56,577 nt of DNA from Amphimedon queenslandica (lineage: Eukaryota > Porifera > Demospongiae > Haplosclerida > Niphatidae): contig NW_003546418.1 of assembly GCF_000090795.2 (NCBI RefSeq), positions 130,249 to 186,825 of the forward strand, in the 5' to 3' direction. The notes below the pieces were generated by a model. It was not told the DNA's origin and searched no databases. It saw nothing but the letters and a program-made list of their open reading frames with translations. Position 1 is the first letter of the stretch. Each line of letters begins with the position of its first letter. Positions 11,406 to 22,327 of this stretch are shown here, piece after piece. Both the position numbers and the translations under genes were made by a program.

Positions 11406-12302
11406 ATGGCAACCAAACCATCTTCTGGTCTCAGACTCAAACTGGAGGAGCGGCTCACTTGTCCTGTGTGTCTTGACCACTATACCAACCCTAAGATCCT
11501 ACCCTGCCATCACTCATTCTTTCAGCACTGTCTGGAGGGTTATTACTTCTCTTGTCCCACTTGTCGTCATTGTACAGAGTTACCAGAAGAAGGAGTAGGA
11601 GCCTTTCCTGTAGGATTCCACCTCAACGACCTCAAAGAGATGTACAGCCTAACAAAGAAGACAGCAGATTTACCAGATCCTCAAGAGGCCACATGTAGTG
11701 ATCATGGAAATTAAGCCTTTGGAGTTCTTTTGGGAAATATGTGATACAATGATTTGTTCTCACTGCTCAGTTCATAATCACAAACATCATGAATATGACT
11801 TAATCACTGACAGTTATACTAAACACTGTCAAAAGTTAAGAATATGTTTGTCACCAGTTGAGGGAAAGAAAGAAGCACTCAAGAAGGTCCTGTCTGCTCT
11901 AGCAGAGAGAGAGGGTGAGATCAGAGAGAGAGGAAAAGGAGTCTTAGAAGAAATACATAAAATGGTAGAAGAAATGATTGCTGTTCTTCGTCAGTCAGAG
12001 AGGAAACTGACTGAGCAGGCAAAAAGGATCACTAATGATAAACTCAAGGTGCTGTCAGAGCAAATAAAATCAGCAAAAATGAGTTTAAGTCTTCTGGAGG
12101 ATGTTGAGGGTTATGTGGAACAGAGCCTAAAGACAGGCAGTCCTCAACAAATCCTGAAGTCTAAGAAACAGATGATGGAGCATATGAGTGAAGTTACTGC
12201 AGGGATCAATGTGGAGGAGTTATATCCAAATGAAAGAGCTGACTTTGTTTTGAGTAAAGATATTAAATTGCTACATCACATTGGGGATATTGTCCCACTA
12301 CA
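11406..12302 (+). pseudogene. Broken TRIM copy (RING, B-box, coiled coil), truncated at gap
   Basis: Close copy of the gene at 4514. The RING is present but nine residues before the last CPTC pair are missing. Within the B-box a four-base TTAA-like insertion near 11710 causes a frameshift and an immediate TAA stop. The other frame then continues the B-box with a zinc-ligand cysteine changed to tryptophan (LEFFWEICD against LELFCETCD). It goes on into the coiled coil until the sequence meets the N gap at 12303. The filamin and NHL parts are absent. The 5' flank matches that of the intact gene. A non-functional duplicate is most likely; a short RING-only product from the first frame cannot be excluded. 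Confidence 0.85.
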
Positions 12303-12312
12303 NNNNNNNNNN
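12303..12312. other. Assembly gap (10 N)
   Basis: Ten N bases lie exactly between the truncated TRIM copy and a long palindrome. Palindromes are difficult to assemble, so the junction itself may be unreliable. Confidence 0.99.
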
Positions 12313-12654
12313 TATATATAATACTAGAAATAAAAAATTTTTGAAAAAAATAAAATGAAGTAGGGTTGTACATACAAAAGAATGGAAACAAGACTCAGTA
12401 GGGTTACTCAATTCATACTGTACCATGTCAGTACTACCAACATCTTAACCCTACATTGCAGCTTTTTTTTGATGAGATTGTTTTCACAATATTTGGCACT
12501 AAAGCAGCAATGTAGGGTTAAGATGTTGGTAGTACTGACATGGTACAGTATGAATTGAGTAACCCTACTGAGTCTTGTTTCCATTCTTTTGTATGTTCAA
12601 CCCTACTTCATTTTATTTTTTTCAAAAATTTTTTATTTCTAGTATTATATATAC
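12313..12654. mobile_element. Long foldback element, ~145-bp near-perfect arms
   Basis: The left arm (12313-12466) and right arm (about 12512-12654) are reverse complements: TATATATAATACTAGAAATA at the left end and TATTTCTAGTATTATATATA at the right end. Arms are separated by about 45 bases. There is no ORF. The high arm identity suggests recent origin or gene conversion. Confidence 0.88.
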
Positions 12655-13081
12655 TAGTAATTAATGATGATATTAATAAAGGAAGGGGATATACTTAAGG
12701 TAGGGACTATACTTGTAAACTAGTGTAGTAAGAGGATACTTACAGTACACTGTTTGGAGGATGAAGGTATTTATATGGTGTTATACCTGTCTATTCCGGA
12801 CACCTTGGGACCCAATAATACCCAAGCTCCTGATTATGAACCTGTCCTTATTTCAGAGGTTCATTAATACACATCTATATTTTATTTGGGACTGATACTA
12901 CCTGTCCTGATTATAGAGGTGTCCTTATTTTAGAGTGTCCACAATAGGAATAGGTTATACTGTATTACTATTACTATTCACTTGAGTCCTACTACTGGTT
13001 CATTGTTTAATGTTACAATACAATCATTATGTATCATCAGTATAATATAATGAGTGGGTCTGTATCTATTCATTATATTAG
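12655..13081. repeat. Tyrosine-kinase intron, copy A of a three-copy duplication
   Basis: Starts at ACTAGTAATTAATGATGA and continues through 'gacaccttgggacccaataa' to the acceptor of the kinase exon at 13082. Matching copies lie at 49690-50185 (B) and 51945-52419 (C). Copy A is an empty site for the Tourist-like element in copy B. Confidence 0.75.
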
Positions 13082-13424
13082 GAGATATATGATCTTATGT
13101 TGGACTGTTGGGCCATTAATCCTACTAACAGACCTAAAGCTATTGAAATATCTAATGCGGTGGCTTAGATATATGGACCCCTGACCTATCAGCACAAATT
13201 GAAGTAAAGTGTAGGGGGGCCATGCTGGGTCTGAGACAGGGAGTTAATTTTAACTAAGGGGTTTCATTAATAAGTATTCTTTCTCTCTCATTGTACAGGT
13301 CCAATCACAACATCCTGATTATCAGAATATGTCCACCATATTGGAATCGGCTAGGAAATCAAGAGAAGTTGGTCAGTGTCATCTATTAGAAAACGAAGGA
13401 ACCACCCTGATGTTAATGCACTAA
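13082..13424 (+). pseudogene. Protein tyrosine kinase 3' exons, fragment
   Basis: After a TTAG acceptor the first exon reads EIYDLMLDCWAINPTNRPKA. This is kinase subdomain XI, with the conserved CW and invariant Arg. It ends in a TAG at 13166-13168. A second exon (13299-13424) after TTGTACAG reads VQSQHPDYQNMSTILESARK, then SREVGQCHLLENE, then a stop. A +1 frame continues NHPDVNALIMESHPLS, so a frameshift is likely. No catalytic lobe lies upstream, because the sequence runs into the foldback element. It is a decayed duplicate of a receptor-type tyrosine kinase. Confidence 0.7.
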
Positions 13425-13664
13425 TAATGGAGTCCCACCCACTCTCATTAACAATGCTTATGATTATCTTTCCCCTCCCACTGGTTATGATAAAGTTATT
13501 AATAATGATTATTTATTAACTTATAATTAACTTTGTTATTAATTAAAAGGACAAATAATGTACATGTACATGTATAATAATGTAATTATTAATTATAAAG
13601 TTTTTAGTTTGTGAATGTCATTAAGTATCTACATGTAAATGATGATAATAATAATAAATTAATA

Positions 13665-16600
13665 TTAGTACACTATTGCTATTGGCAGTGGTTTGTGTGG
13701 TTGTTCTTTTCTGTGTCTATCAATCAATGTCTTCTTTTGATCTTCAAGAGTATCCTCCAGGAGAGGAGTTCCAGCTTTAATCTGAATACATTTAAGTGAT
13801 GGATGAATGAAGATAGTTTCATATAAATGTTGTACTAGTTCTATCCAGTTAGGTTGAGATGACTTATAATTGATATATTTACACTCTATCCTCAGTAGTC
13901 TGATGGTTGTATGTGACTGTAACATGTTAGTAACAGCAGGTAGTACCTGTTCATAAAACAATGGTGTCATTATTTGTTTCTCCTCTTCATTACTACAGCT
14001 ACAGTAGGACTGATCTGGTTTGAAGTTCATTTTAAGTTCTGTGAGATTGTTCTTTTGAGAGATGACATTAATAAAAACTCTTATCTCTTCATTCAGTGGA
14101 ATGGATACACTCAACTGCTGTAGACTAGTGTTGTATCTGAGACCAGTTGTTAGGAAGGACAGGAATGAACTGGGAATGGGAATGTTACTAAACCTCTCAT
14201 TATTAATCTGAAGGTATTTTAGTGTTTGGTTTTGTGTTAGCATGTCTTGTAGACTAGTACCCATACTGCTGGCATATACTCTCTCCTCCTTTATCTTCAC
14301 ACTCAAAGCTTTAAGTGCCGTATTGGTTTGTAGAATAGTAAATAGTTCAATAGCACTCTCAGCTGTGTCTAGTGGTAAAGTAAGTGTATTCAGACTGGGA
14401 TGAGAGAGAAATAGAAGATGTGGTGGGTATGGATCATGTAGTATCAGACAGTGTAATCCTTTGATATGTGGAAGGAGAGATGATGTTATCAGTTTACTAC
14501 TCCTCCATCCTCCTATCTCTAGAGCAGTCAGTGGTGTGTACACCTCTACTATATTCAGTGATGATGGTAGGAGTATATCAGGTATGTCAAGTGAAAGAGC
14601 ATTTAATGTGTTGTTGTCCTTTAGTAACTGCTCTATTACTCCATCAGGTAGAGGAGAAGGTGCATCATCATAATTAGCATGTATTGCTCCCTCATCTACT
14701 CCTGATGTTAATGATGTTATTGTTTTATTTCTTGTTACTCCTCTAATGACACTGATAATGGTACTTGTTATTTCATTCTTTTCATCATACCCAATCTTCA
14801 TTTCTTGTAGTGTTGAATTTGTTTCTATACATTTCTCAAGTTCAGTGCACTTATCTCTGTAGTATGTGTTGTCAACTGTTGGTATAGTAGGATGTCTCAT
14901 TTTTAAGTGCAGTATCTTCAATTGAGGAAGGTCGAAAAACTGTATCAATACAAGACAGGGAACATATTGACCAATTGATAATACAGAGTAGCACTCCTGA
15001 ATATTGTATAGAAGTGATGGCTGTAATAATTTATATATTAATTCATCAGTGGGTCTATTCAACTCTGCCTCCAGTCTCTTACACTGGGTCTGTAGTGAGT
15101 TATTTATTAGTCCAGCAGTGAAGACTGATAGTGGCTGGTTAGATACATGGTCCAGGTGTAAGTGATTCCATGTTGTGTTGGAATTGTTTATACAATAACT
15201 GAGACACAACCAGTCAAACAATGATAATGATACTCTATCCAGACACAGTGAGTGGTTGTTGATGGATTGTGCTAATACTTGACATAATGTTGTGTTCTGT
15301 GATTCATATAGGAGTTGAAGAAGAAGAATCGGAACATTGTCAAAATCATCAGAACAGACACGATCAAATTGTCTAATCTCAGGATTCTGGTAGAAGTAGG
15401 AGAGATGGCAAGTCTCAAATCCAAACAATGGTTTCCTCTTACACTGTAAGTCAAGTTGTTGTTTATTAAAATACTGTTGATAGCTCTCATGTTCAAGGTG
15501 AGTTAGTCCTGCCACAAACCTTAGACACATTCGAAAGTGATCATCATTAAAGTGATCTTCAAAGACTTCCTCTGTCTTCTTCTCATGTTTAGCTATCCAC
15601 CATGCAGCTAAAAATTCCTGTATACTCAAGTGAAGGAACTGATACTTCTCCTTATCATATTCTGTGAATTTTGTCATCAATCCAAGATAGTCTTCCTTGA
15701 CTGCCTCACTCAGTGACTGTAGTTGATGTAAAGAGAATGCCATTGTTGTATTAGCCAGGTTAGTATAAGCTAAATGGCACATCTCTTGCAAAGGTTTAGC
15801 TAATTTTGAAGGTAGTGAAGAAAGACTACCTAAAGTATGAGGGTTAATGTCATGTCTTTTAACATGTCTTCTGATAGTTTCTAAGATAAAGTTCTCATAG
15901 AGTTGAGTGAGTGTTGTTGGCAAGTGTCCTCCTTCCTTACAATAAACTAAGATGACCATGGAACAGACTAGTGGTATATAACACAATGATTGGACATCAT
16001 TTCGTACTTTAAGATCATTAATGAGTTTCACTGCTAGTTGTGAGTCCTTACTGCTTTGAGTTGTTGTGAAAGGTTTGCGATTTTTATCATCTTTTCTTTC
16101 TTTATCAATGAGTTCTTGTGCTAGTTTTGTATCTTTTTGAAGTGTTTGTATAATTACTGTTGATATTTCTTCCTCAGAAAACCCAATGACCTGAACATGT
16201 CTACTGAGATTAGACATGATCTCTAAAAGTGAAGAGGAGGCATAGCTACGAGAGGTAACAATTACTGAACATTGATCTAACTTCTCATTACAAATGATGC
16301 TAGCAGCTAATGAAGACTGTCTGAGTTGTTCACTTAGTTCATCCCAACCATCAAAGATTATCAGTAATCCTTCTCCATCCCTCTCTTCAAACCATTCAGG
16401 TACATTTTTATATCTATTAAGTTGACGCACAAACAGGTCAGCTAGTATAGTAGCTGTAGCTATCTTTTTATTCCGTAAAGGACAGTAAAGTACCAAGTCA
16501 TACTGTTGGTGTACAAGTGGTCTATTAGACCACATATTTAACAGTTTACGACAGAGTGTGGTCTTGCCAATACCAGGAGGACCGTCTATTACTACTCTGA

Positions 16601-18032
16601 GGGACAGAGAACTATCTGTGGGTTGGAGGACATCTTCAACACTTATCTCTTTGTTTCCAGTTAGTTTAACTGTTTCATCAACTTTTCCTCTAAGTAGATG
16701 CCAAGCTGATCCTGCTTGTGTGCTGGAGTCTTGTTTTTCTACTAGTGCTAGTCTTCCAAAGAAATCTTTTCCAATTCTTGGTGGCCAGTCTGTAGCAACA
16801 ATAGGTTGGTGTTTGTAGTGTTGTCTCATATTGTCAGCATATCCTTGAACATCATCAGGTATTGAACTAATGTATGTAACATTATCAGGTATAGGCTGAC
16901 CTAATGTATTGAGATGTAAAGACTACATTGATCACTGATAATGTACACATACACACTGATACAAATATTGACATCATTGATTTAAGTTGCTTACTTATAT
17001 ATGCCAGAAGGTTAGATTTTGCTTTGCCTAGTTCATCAGGAAAGTCATCACACAGTTTTATTAATGTATCCCAACTGACATTTCTGTTAGCATCAAACCA
17101 CCTCTGAAATACCCAATTAAGATTGGTACTTGCTGCTCCTGGTATTGGTATTAGATCAGCTGTGCTTACATTCAATCCAGCCCCTATTGTCATATAATGT
17201 TGAGCAGAAGAACCAAATATTTGTATGACTGGTTTCATATTAAGCCCCTTTTCTACAATAAATAATTCATAATATTTAATTTCATACTTGTATGAGCATA
17301 CTTCCTGTATATTGATGCACTTGTAACTGATCATTAATAGCTTGTAATAAATTGATCTCTTCTCTTTTATTCAATGCATTGAGTACATCTCTCCATGTTG
17401 CTGTAGGATTCTTTTTAAGCCATTTTGAAAAGAGGGCTCCTTTACTTTGCTCAGCATCAATTGCAAAGTCTTGAATTGTTGTAATATCTTGTTGTGTTAT
17501 TCCAGGTAAGAGAAGACCAAATGCCTGCCAGTTAAAAAGTGGTTGAAGCCATTGAAGTAACAAGACAATATCAGGTTGATCATCAATCATAGGACCAGGA
17601 TTGAGTTCAACATCTCCTGATAAGAGGAGGAGGAGAAGTAACACTAAATAGTAGATTAGGTCAGAGCTACTGCCAATTGTAGCTATAAACAAGACTACCG
17701 ACTGGAGGCAGTGGATCATAACAGTAACACCAATTTTACCTATTGTAAATACACTGTATAATAAATTATTATATATTGTCAGTTTGTTTACCAGTTTGAG
17801 AAATAAAATTAAGCTTCATGTATCTTAACAAAGATAAAAAAAGATAAACAATAAGAGACAGAGCTGCTAGCAGTTTAGATGTCTTTTCTCTCGATGTAGT
17901 GCTGCCTGACTTGCTACTTCCTATTGCAGCTTTAAATGAGTGAGAATGGCGGCCATTAGCTGGTCTACTGGAGGCAGCTTGACAGTAGTTCCACAGTCCA
18001 ATACTTGCTCTCCATTGAGAGACATCAATCAT
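13665..18032 (-). CDS. NLR-1: leader-2A-Death-Death-like-NACHT-LRR
   Basis: Four exons join without a break (18032-17792, 17739-17302, 17252-16995, 16900-13665; all junctions phase 1), giving about 1390 residues. Exon 1 is a leader starting MIDVSQWRASIGLWNYCQAA with one hydrophobic helix. Exon 2 has a Leu-rich signal-like stretch, then DVELNPGP (2A, 17591-17614), then a Death domain. Exon 3 is a second Death-like domain (WVFQRWFDANRNVSWDTL). Exon 4 holds a NACHT ATPase with Walker A GPPGIGKTTL (near 16558-16583) and Walker B LLIIFDGWDEL (near 16340), then ribonuclease-inhibitor-like LRRs to the stop. By family it would be a cytosolic pattern sensor that oligomerises with ATP. An internal Met in exon 2 (MIHCLQS) gives a second plausible start, placing a signal peptide directly before 2A. 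It lacks the CARD exon that NLR-3 has. Exon structure is inferred. Confidence 0.9.
17591..17614 (-). other. 2A ribosome-skipping motif of NLR-1
   Basis: Encodes DVELNPGP, which fits the 2A consensus D-x-E-x-N-P-G-P. It is preceded by seven leucines and SG. In known 2A peptides the ribosome fails to form the Gly-Pro bond and releases the upstream peptide. Here that would free the leader from the Death-NACHT protein. Confidence 0.9.
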
Positions 18033-18780
18033 CTTGTACTATAGTATGAAGGACATGGATAAAATCCTTTCTAGCAGTGCAAAGTATAACAATAATCTTC
18101 AAAAGTTAATACCTTTTTGCTGTAAATTGAAATGCAGCAGTTCAGAATTCAGATTGATGGGTGTATCAGTGTATGTGTGTGGTATAGACTATAGCACCTC
18201 ATGAAAATAGTTACTGGAACATAACTACCAATAACATTGAATATCATTAAAGTATTATATTTCTGATTACAAAGCGGGGCAAATTTGGAGTAACTTCTAC
18301 TGGTGTACTACTATATATATAATTCATTACAGTGCTTTGTGCATGTGTACCTAAGCAAGTCCACATGCAGGACTTTGAAAAGAAAACCCTTTCTACTAGC
18401 TGGAAGTCTGTTGTATTAACATTAATGTGATAGGTGACATACAATAATCAAATGCTAAAATGATATTATTTGTTGCACCCTACGGACTACGTTATGTATA
18501 GTTTCAAGTCATTTTAATGATAGACAAATAGTTGTCTATTTTGTAGTTTGAAATAATTAGCATAATGTGTCATGCCCACCAGCTGGCAGTATAGTCAAAG
18601 GGATGTATTTTATTTTACACATGCAAGTGGAGAGGATATACTTATACACCTTTATCACAGTATCTTATTTCTTTTTGGAGGTGTATTTTGGGTGGTTTTT
18701 GACTAAAATAACACCATACAACCAAAACTGCTGTATAACATGGTGCGAAAGTGTATAAGGTGTACCCTGCTGTCCACTCA
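18033..18780. other. 5' flank of NLR-1, no gene seen
   Basis: AT-rich DNA with only short, stop-rich ORFs. The NLR-1 promoter should lie immediately right of 18032, but I see no convincing element. From about 18660 the sequence leads into an imperfect hairpin. Confidence 0.5.
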
Positions 18781-18908
18781 AAATGACTATGCACCCTATT
18801 ACATACTTTTGGTTATACATAGTCTCACTATAGACTGGGGTAGTGAGACTATGTACATGTATAATCAAAAGTACATACGTTGTGTTATAGCACTGCATGG
18901 TCAGTTTT
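18781..18908. mobile_element. Foldback element
   Basis: The arms 'acttttggttatacatagtc' and 'atgtataatcaaaagt', with the complementary TCTCACTA and TAGTGAGA, meet around TAGACTGGGG. The outer parts (AAAATGACTATGCA and TGCATGGTCAGTTTT) also pair. No ORF. Confidence 0.7.
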
Positions 18909-19788
18909 GGTCACAACATAATATTCTACACTTGTCCAGCTTTACTATTTCCAATAGCATAAACTGGTACCATGACAAAATTATGTGAACAGCATCAATG
19001 CATTCACAAAATAATGTATTGTATTATTGACAATAACAATATTAACAAATTAAAGATTTTGATGAAACAAGGGAAGAGAAGAAATAGAGCAAGAAAGAGA
19101 CTGAGATGATTTAATGGTGACAATAGTGAATGAGTAAAGAGAAAACAAACAATAACACAACAAATGAATATAAACAATTATTATAAAAGAAATATGAATG
19201 TCAAGTATGTACGATGATGGCTTATTGAAATGTGATCTCTACTGCCTAAAAATTATAATAAAAATTAATTTATTATACATTTACATGCGAGATGTATTAT
19301 GTATTTTAATTACCTGATTTGTTGATAATAGCTACACCTCTTCCTATTGTGTCAGGTTACTATCATTAGCAATGTTATTGTTATTGAAAGAGATGACATT
19401 TAAGAGGAATAAGTACCACAATATCTTGCTTTACTACCACCACCAGACGACATTGTCTCCGTATCACAATTCTAACAATTCTATACAAGAAAGGGAGGGA
19501 AATTTGAAGGAGAAAGGGAGAAAGGAGAGGAGAGAGACAAGAGAAATGAGAGTTTAAAAGACAAGTACACTAATGGATACTTAAATCTCTTCTCCCTCCC
19601 TCTCTCTCTCTTTACTTCTTTTGAGTTTGATTGAGTACCAACTTCTTTCAGTGATTTCCTAATAATTATGTCTGCTAGAGTCCATTAATACTTTCTGCAT
19701 GTCTTCCGATCATTTTGTCTTTACTTCATCAACTGCTTGCTGCATCCTCTGCTGTATAATGGGCTCTTGTTCTTACTAATGATACATT

Positions 19789-19826
<38 letters not shown>

Positions 19827-19872
19827 ACATTACATTTACATTTTGTATTTTTGAGTTATGGCCATTAAGAAA
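18909..19872. other. Intergenic, low-complexity
   Basis: A purine-rich stretch (19070-19170), pyrimidine-rich stretches and a (GA)n run at about 19795-19823. No ORF with family-like content. Confidence 0.5.
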
Positions 19873-20078
19873 TACCGTGTAACAGGAAATTTTGAAGGGG
19901 CTAAAATTTTTGATGAATTACTAAATTCTGGCGATTGGCAAGTCGAAATTGTGGCCACATGCCATTGAGCATGCATTTAATGGCTCAAAATGGTGGACTT
20001 TTATTTTGGCAAATGGCTATCAAAATGCCAAATCTCCAAAGCTAATGCCCTCCAAAATTTCCCACTATATGGTATGCA
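19873..20078. mobile_element. MITE with CCGTGTAACAGGAAATTTTG end
   Basis: The left end TACCGTGTAACAGGAAATTT and the right end AAATTTCCCACTATATGGTA are imperfect inverted repeats. The interior has GGCGATTGGC and a central GCCATTGAGCATGCATTTAA core. No ORF. Confidence 0.75.
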
Positions 20079-20573
20079 AAGTACAATAGCCCATGAATTT
20101 TTCAGAAAAAATGGCTCCAAAATTACCCCCCAAATATTTATTACATTTTCTGATACATACTGATGTCCTTATGCTTTGTAAAAAGTTTGAGGTGGTTCGA
20201 ACTCCATTTCTTACAATTGGCTGATTTCTAAAAATACCCTGTACTAAAGCTCATGCTTTTTTCCCAGAAAAGTGGCTCTGAAACAACCCCCAATTTTTAA
20301 TATATTTTTCTCCATTTTTGATACATAATTATCGAGGCACATGCATGTCATTGTCATTACCCATCTCTTCAGCACAATCCCTGTACTTTACTTGTTACAC
20401 CCGTTTTATAGAATACTTACTTATGATTCTTGTTAGTTAGACTACTTACCAATCAATTCCTGAGAGAGAAGAGCCTGAAGGGTCTTTACCAGTGTCTATA
20501 GAATTAAAATTTAGATCCTTTCATCCAGCCCCACCCATTGTCTGCAATTCTATTAGATCTAGGCCTAATCAAA

Positions 20574-21521
20574 ATGGACCACATTTTGAGACAGCTTAAC
20601 AAACTCACAAAAACCAAAACTATTGCTCGTCACTTCTCTATATCACAGGAATACTGTCAGGAACTGGGTCTGAAGAATGTTGCTCTCCGATCTCACCAAC
20701 TGGAAGGTCTCAAGTGGTTATCAGAGTGTCATGAGAGAGGGCAGCATGGCTGTATCTTAGGGGATGAAATGGGACTAGGGAAAACACTTCAGGTAGAAAT
20801 TTTAATGAATGAAATGATGATAATAATATTGCTTAAAATACTGGCTATCTGTCAGGTTGCTGGGCACATAAAACTGCACATTTTTAAAGTCTATTTGTCA
20901 GGCAACCTTTATCAACCATGCATGTTCAAATAATTATTGTATGATTCCTTAATTTTTTAAAATTAATAAAGCCCAATGTTTCTCAGTAGCTTAGTTTTTT
21001 TGAAATTCTCTCGTCAATTTTTGTTACCGTCTCATAGGTTGAGCATTTTAAAAATTGTTCATACACATGAGAGAAAAAGAGACTGCCTGACAAATAGCCT
21101 TGTAATTACAGACAGAGAGGCCTCTTTAAAAATAAAAGTATCGTTACCGACTGACATAGAAATATGATTGTTTTTATAGTCTATAGCTCTACTACTTTAT
21201 CTACGAGATGCTTCCTCCTCTCCTTCTCCTCCATTTATTGTCATATGTCCTCTCTCTGTTGTTAGTGGATGGGAGAAAGAGTTACAAAGGTTTGGTCAGT
21301 GTGTTCTACTAACACTATAAGTACCTTTGATTATTGTAGGGCATCACCTCAGTTAAGAGTTCTTAATTTTTGTGGAGATAAAGAAACAAGAGGCTCAAAG
21401 CAAGAAGAAATACTTTTGCATTGTTACAAAGTAATGTACTATTATTATTATTATTATTATTATTATCTAGAGTGGTGCTATGATTGATCCTCCTTTTGAT
21501 ATACTACTTGTTCATTATGAG
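20574..21521 (+). pseudogene. CHD1L: CHD1L (ALC1)-like SNF2 helicase, 5' fragment
   Basis: Four exons join in frame (20574-20792, 21180-21289, 21340-21430, 21471-21521) into 157 codons. Exon 1 starts [13 protein letters not shown] and reaches [14 protein letters not shown] and Walker [12 protein letters not shown]. Exon 2 continues SIALLLYLRDA and the motif Ia region FIVICPLSVVSGWEKELQR. Exons 3 and 4 give LRVLNFCGDKETRG and PPFDILLVHYE, matching human CHD1L in order up to the motif before the DEAH box. Nothing after this is present: 40 bp later the sequence becomes the end of an NLR-family gene on the other strand. Lacking motifs II-VI it cannot be an active remodeller. It is either a truncated duplicate or the 5' end of a gene split by rearrangement. 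The orthologue assignment is by pattern only. Confidence 0.8.
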
Positions 21522-21560
21522 GTACATGTATTAATGATGATTGCAATTATTTTCTATGAT

Positions 21561-22327
21561 TTATAATTTTAGATTGTTCTTCTGCTCTGGATTAAGAGAG
21601 GATTCACACTGTTGCTCAATAACATTCACAAGTTTAGTTGATTTAGTGTAACTGTCTATTCCTATTACTAGCATCTCTTGTCTAAAAAGTTTTGGTATTA
21701 ATCTTGCAGCATGAAGCTCATTTGTTACTCTCAATAAATCACCAGGAATAGCATCAATGAGGTTACTAGAATGACTCCTCAATATATCATTAGGAGTGTT
21801 ACCTGCAGTATTGTATCGGTTAATTAATGAGTGTTGTATCAAGTGTATGTTTACCTGTTATTGGACCAGGATTGAGCTCAACATCTCCTGATAAGATGAG
21901 GAGCATGTGTAGAGAAACAATATAGGGATCATTGTCAGTTAGGTTAGAACTGCTCCTTCCAGGTAAGACTACTGACTGAAGGTAATCTGTATCAGTAACA
22001 GCAACACTACATTGTACTCCATAGCAGCCTTTACCTAATTATTTACAATACCAATAAATCTACACCCAATTGTTGTTTACCTGTTCGAGGAATCATCAAG
22101 ATGTGTCTTAATAAAAAGAGAGAGTGAAAGAGGAGGAGGAAGAAAGCAATGAGAAACAGAGCTGCTGGAAGTTTAGATGTCTTCTCTCCTAATCTAGTAC
22201 TGCCCAACTTGCTGTCTATTGCAGCTTTGAATGGGTGAGAGTGGCGGTTATTAGCTGGTCTACTGGAGGAAGCTTGACAGTAGTTCCACAGTCCAATACT
22301 TGCTCTCCATTGAGAGACATCAATCAT
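21561..22327 (-). CDS. Small leader-2A-CARD gene (NLR remnant)
   Basis: Three exons (22327-22081, 22034-21855, 21802-21561) join without frame errors into about 222 residues. The leader begins MIDVSQWRASIGLWNYCQAS and has a hydrophobic helix (LIAFFLLLFHSLFLL). Exon 2 has a Cys-containing segment, an LHMLLILSG stretch and DVELNPGP. Instead of a Death domain only ITG follows before the CARD-like exon (ILRSHSSNLIDAIPGDLL). This exon stops shortly after SSLNPEQ, where the paralogues continue YLIDVCHVL. There is no NACHT, ankyrin or LRR part. It could be a functional decoy or regulator releasing a leader plus a short CARD, or a remnant whose frame is still open. It abuts the CHD1L fragment tail to tail. 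Confidence 0.72.
21862..21885 (-). other. 2A ribosome-skipping motif of the small CARD gene
   Basis: Encodes DVELNPGP followed by Ile-Thr-Gly and the splice donor. The Death domain that normally follows is missing, so the released product would be almost only CARD. Confidence 0.85.

Noticed and set aside
14461-14677. Plus-strand ORFs of about 70 residues
   Set aside because: Antisense shadows of the NLR-1 LRR exon. The minus frame is continuous and family-like.
16558-16818. Plus-strand ORF of 86 residues
   Set aside because: Antisense shadow of the NACHT Walker A region.
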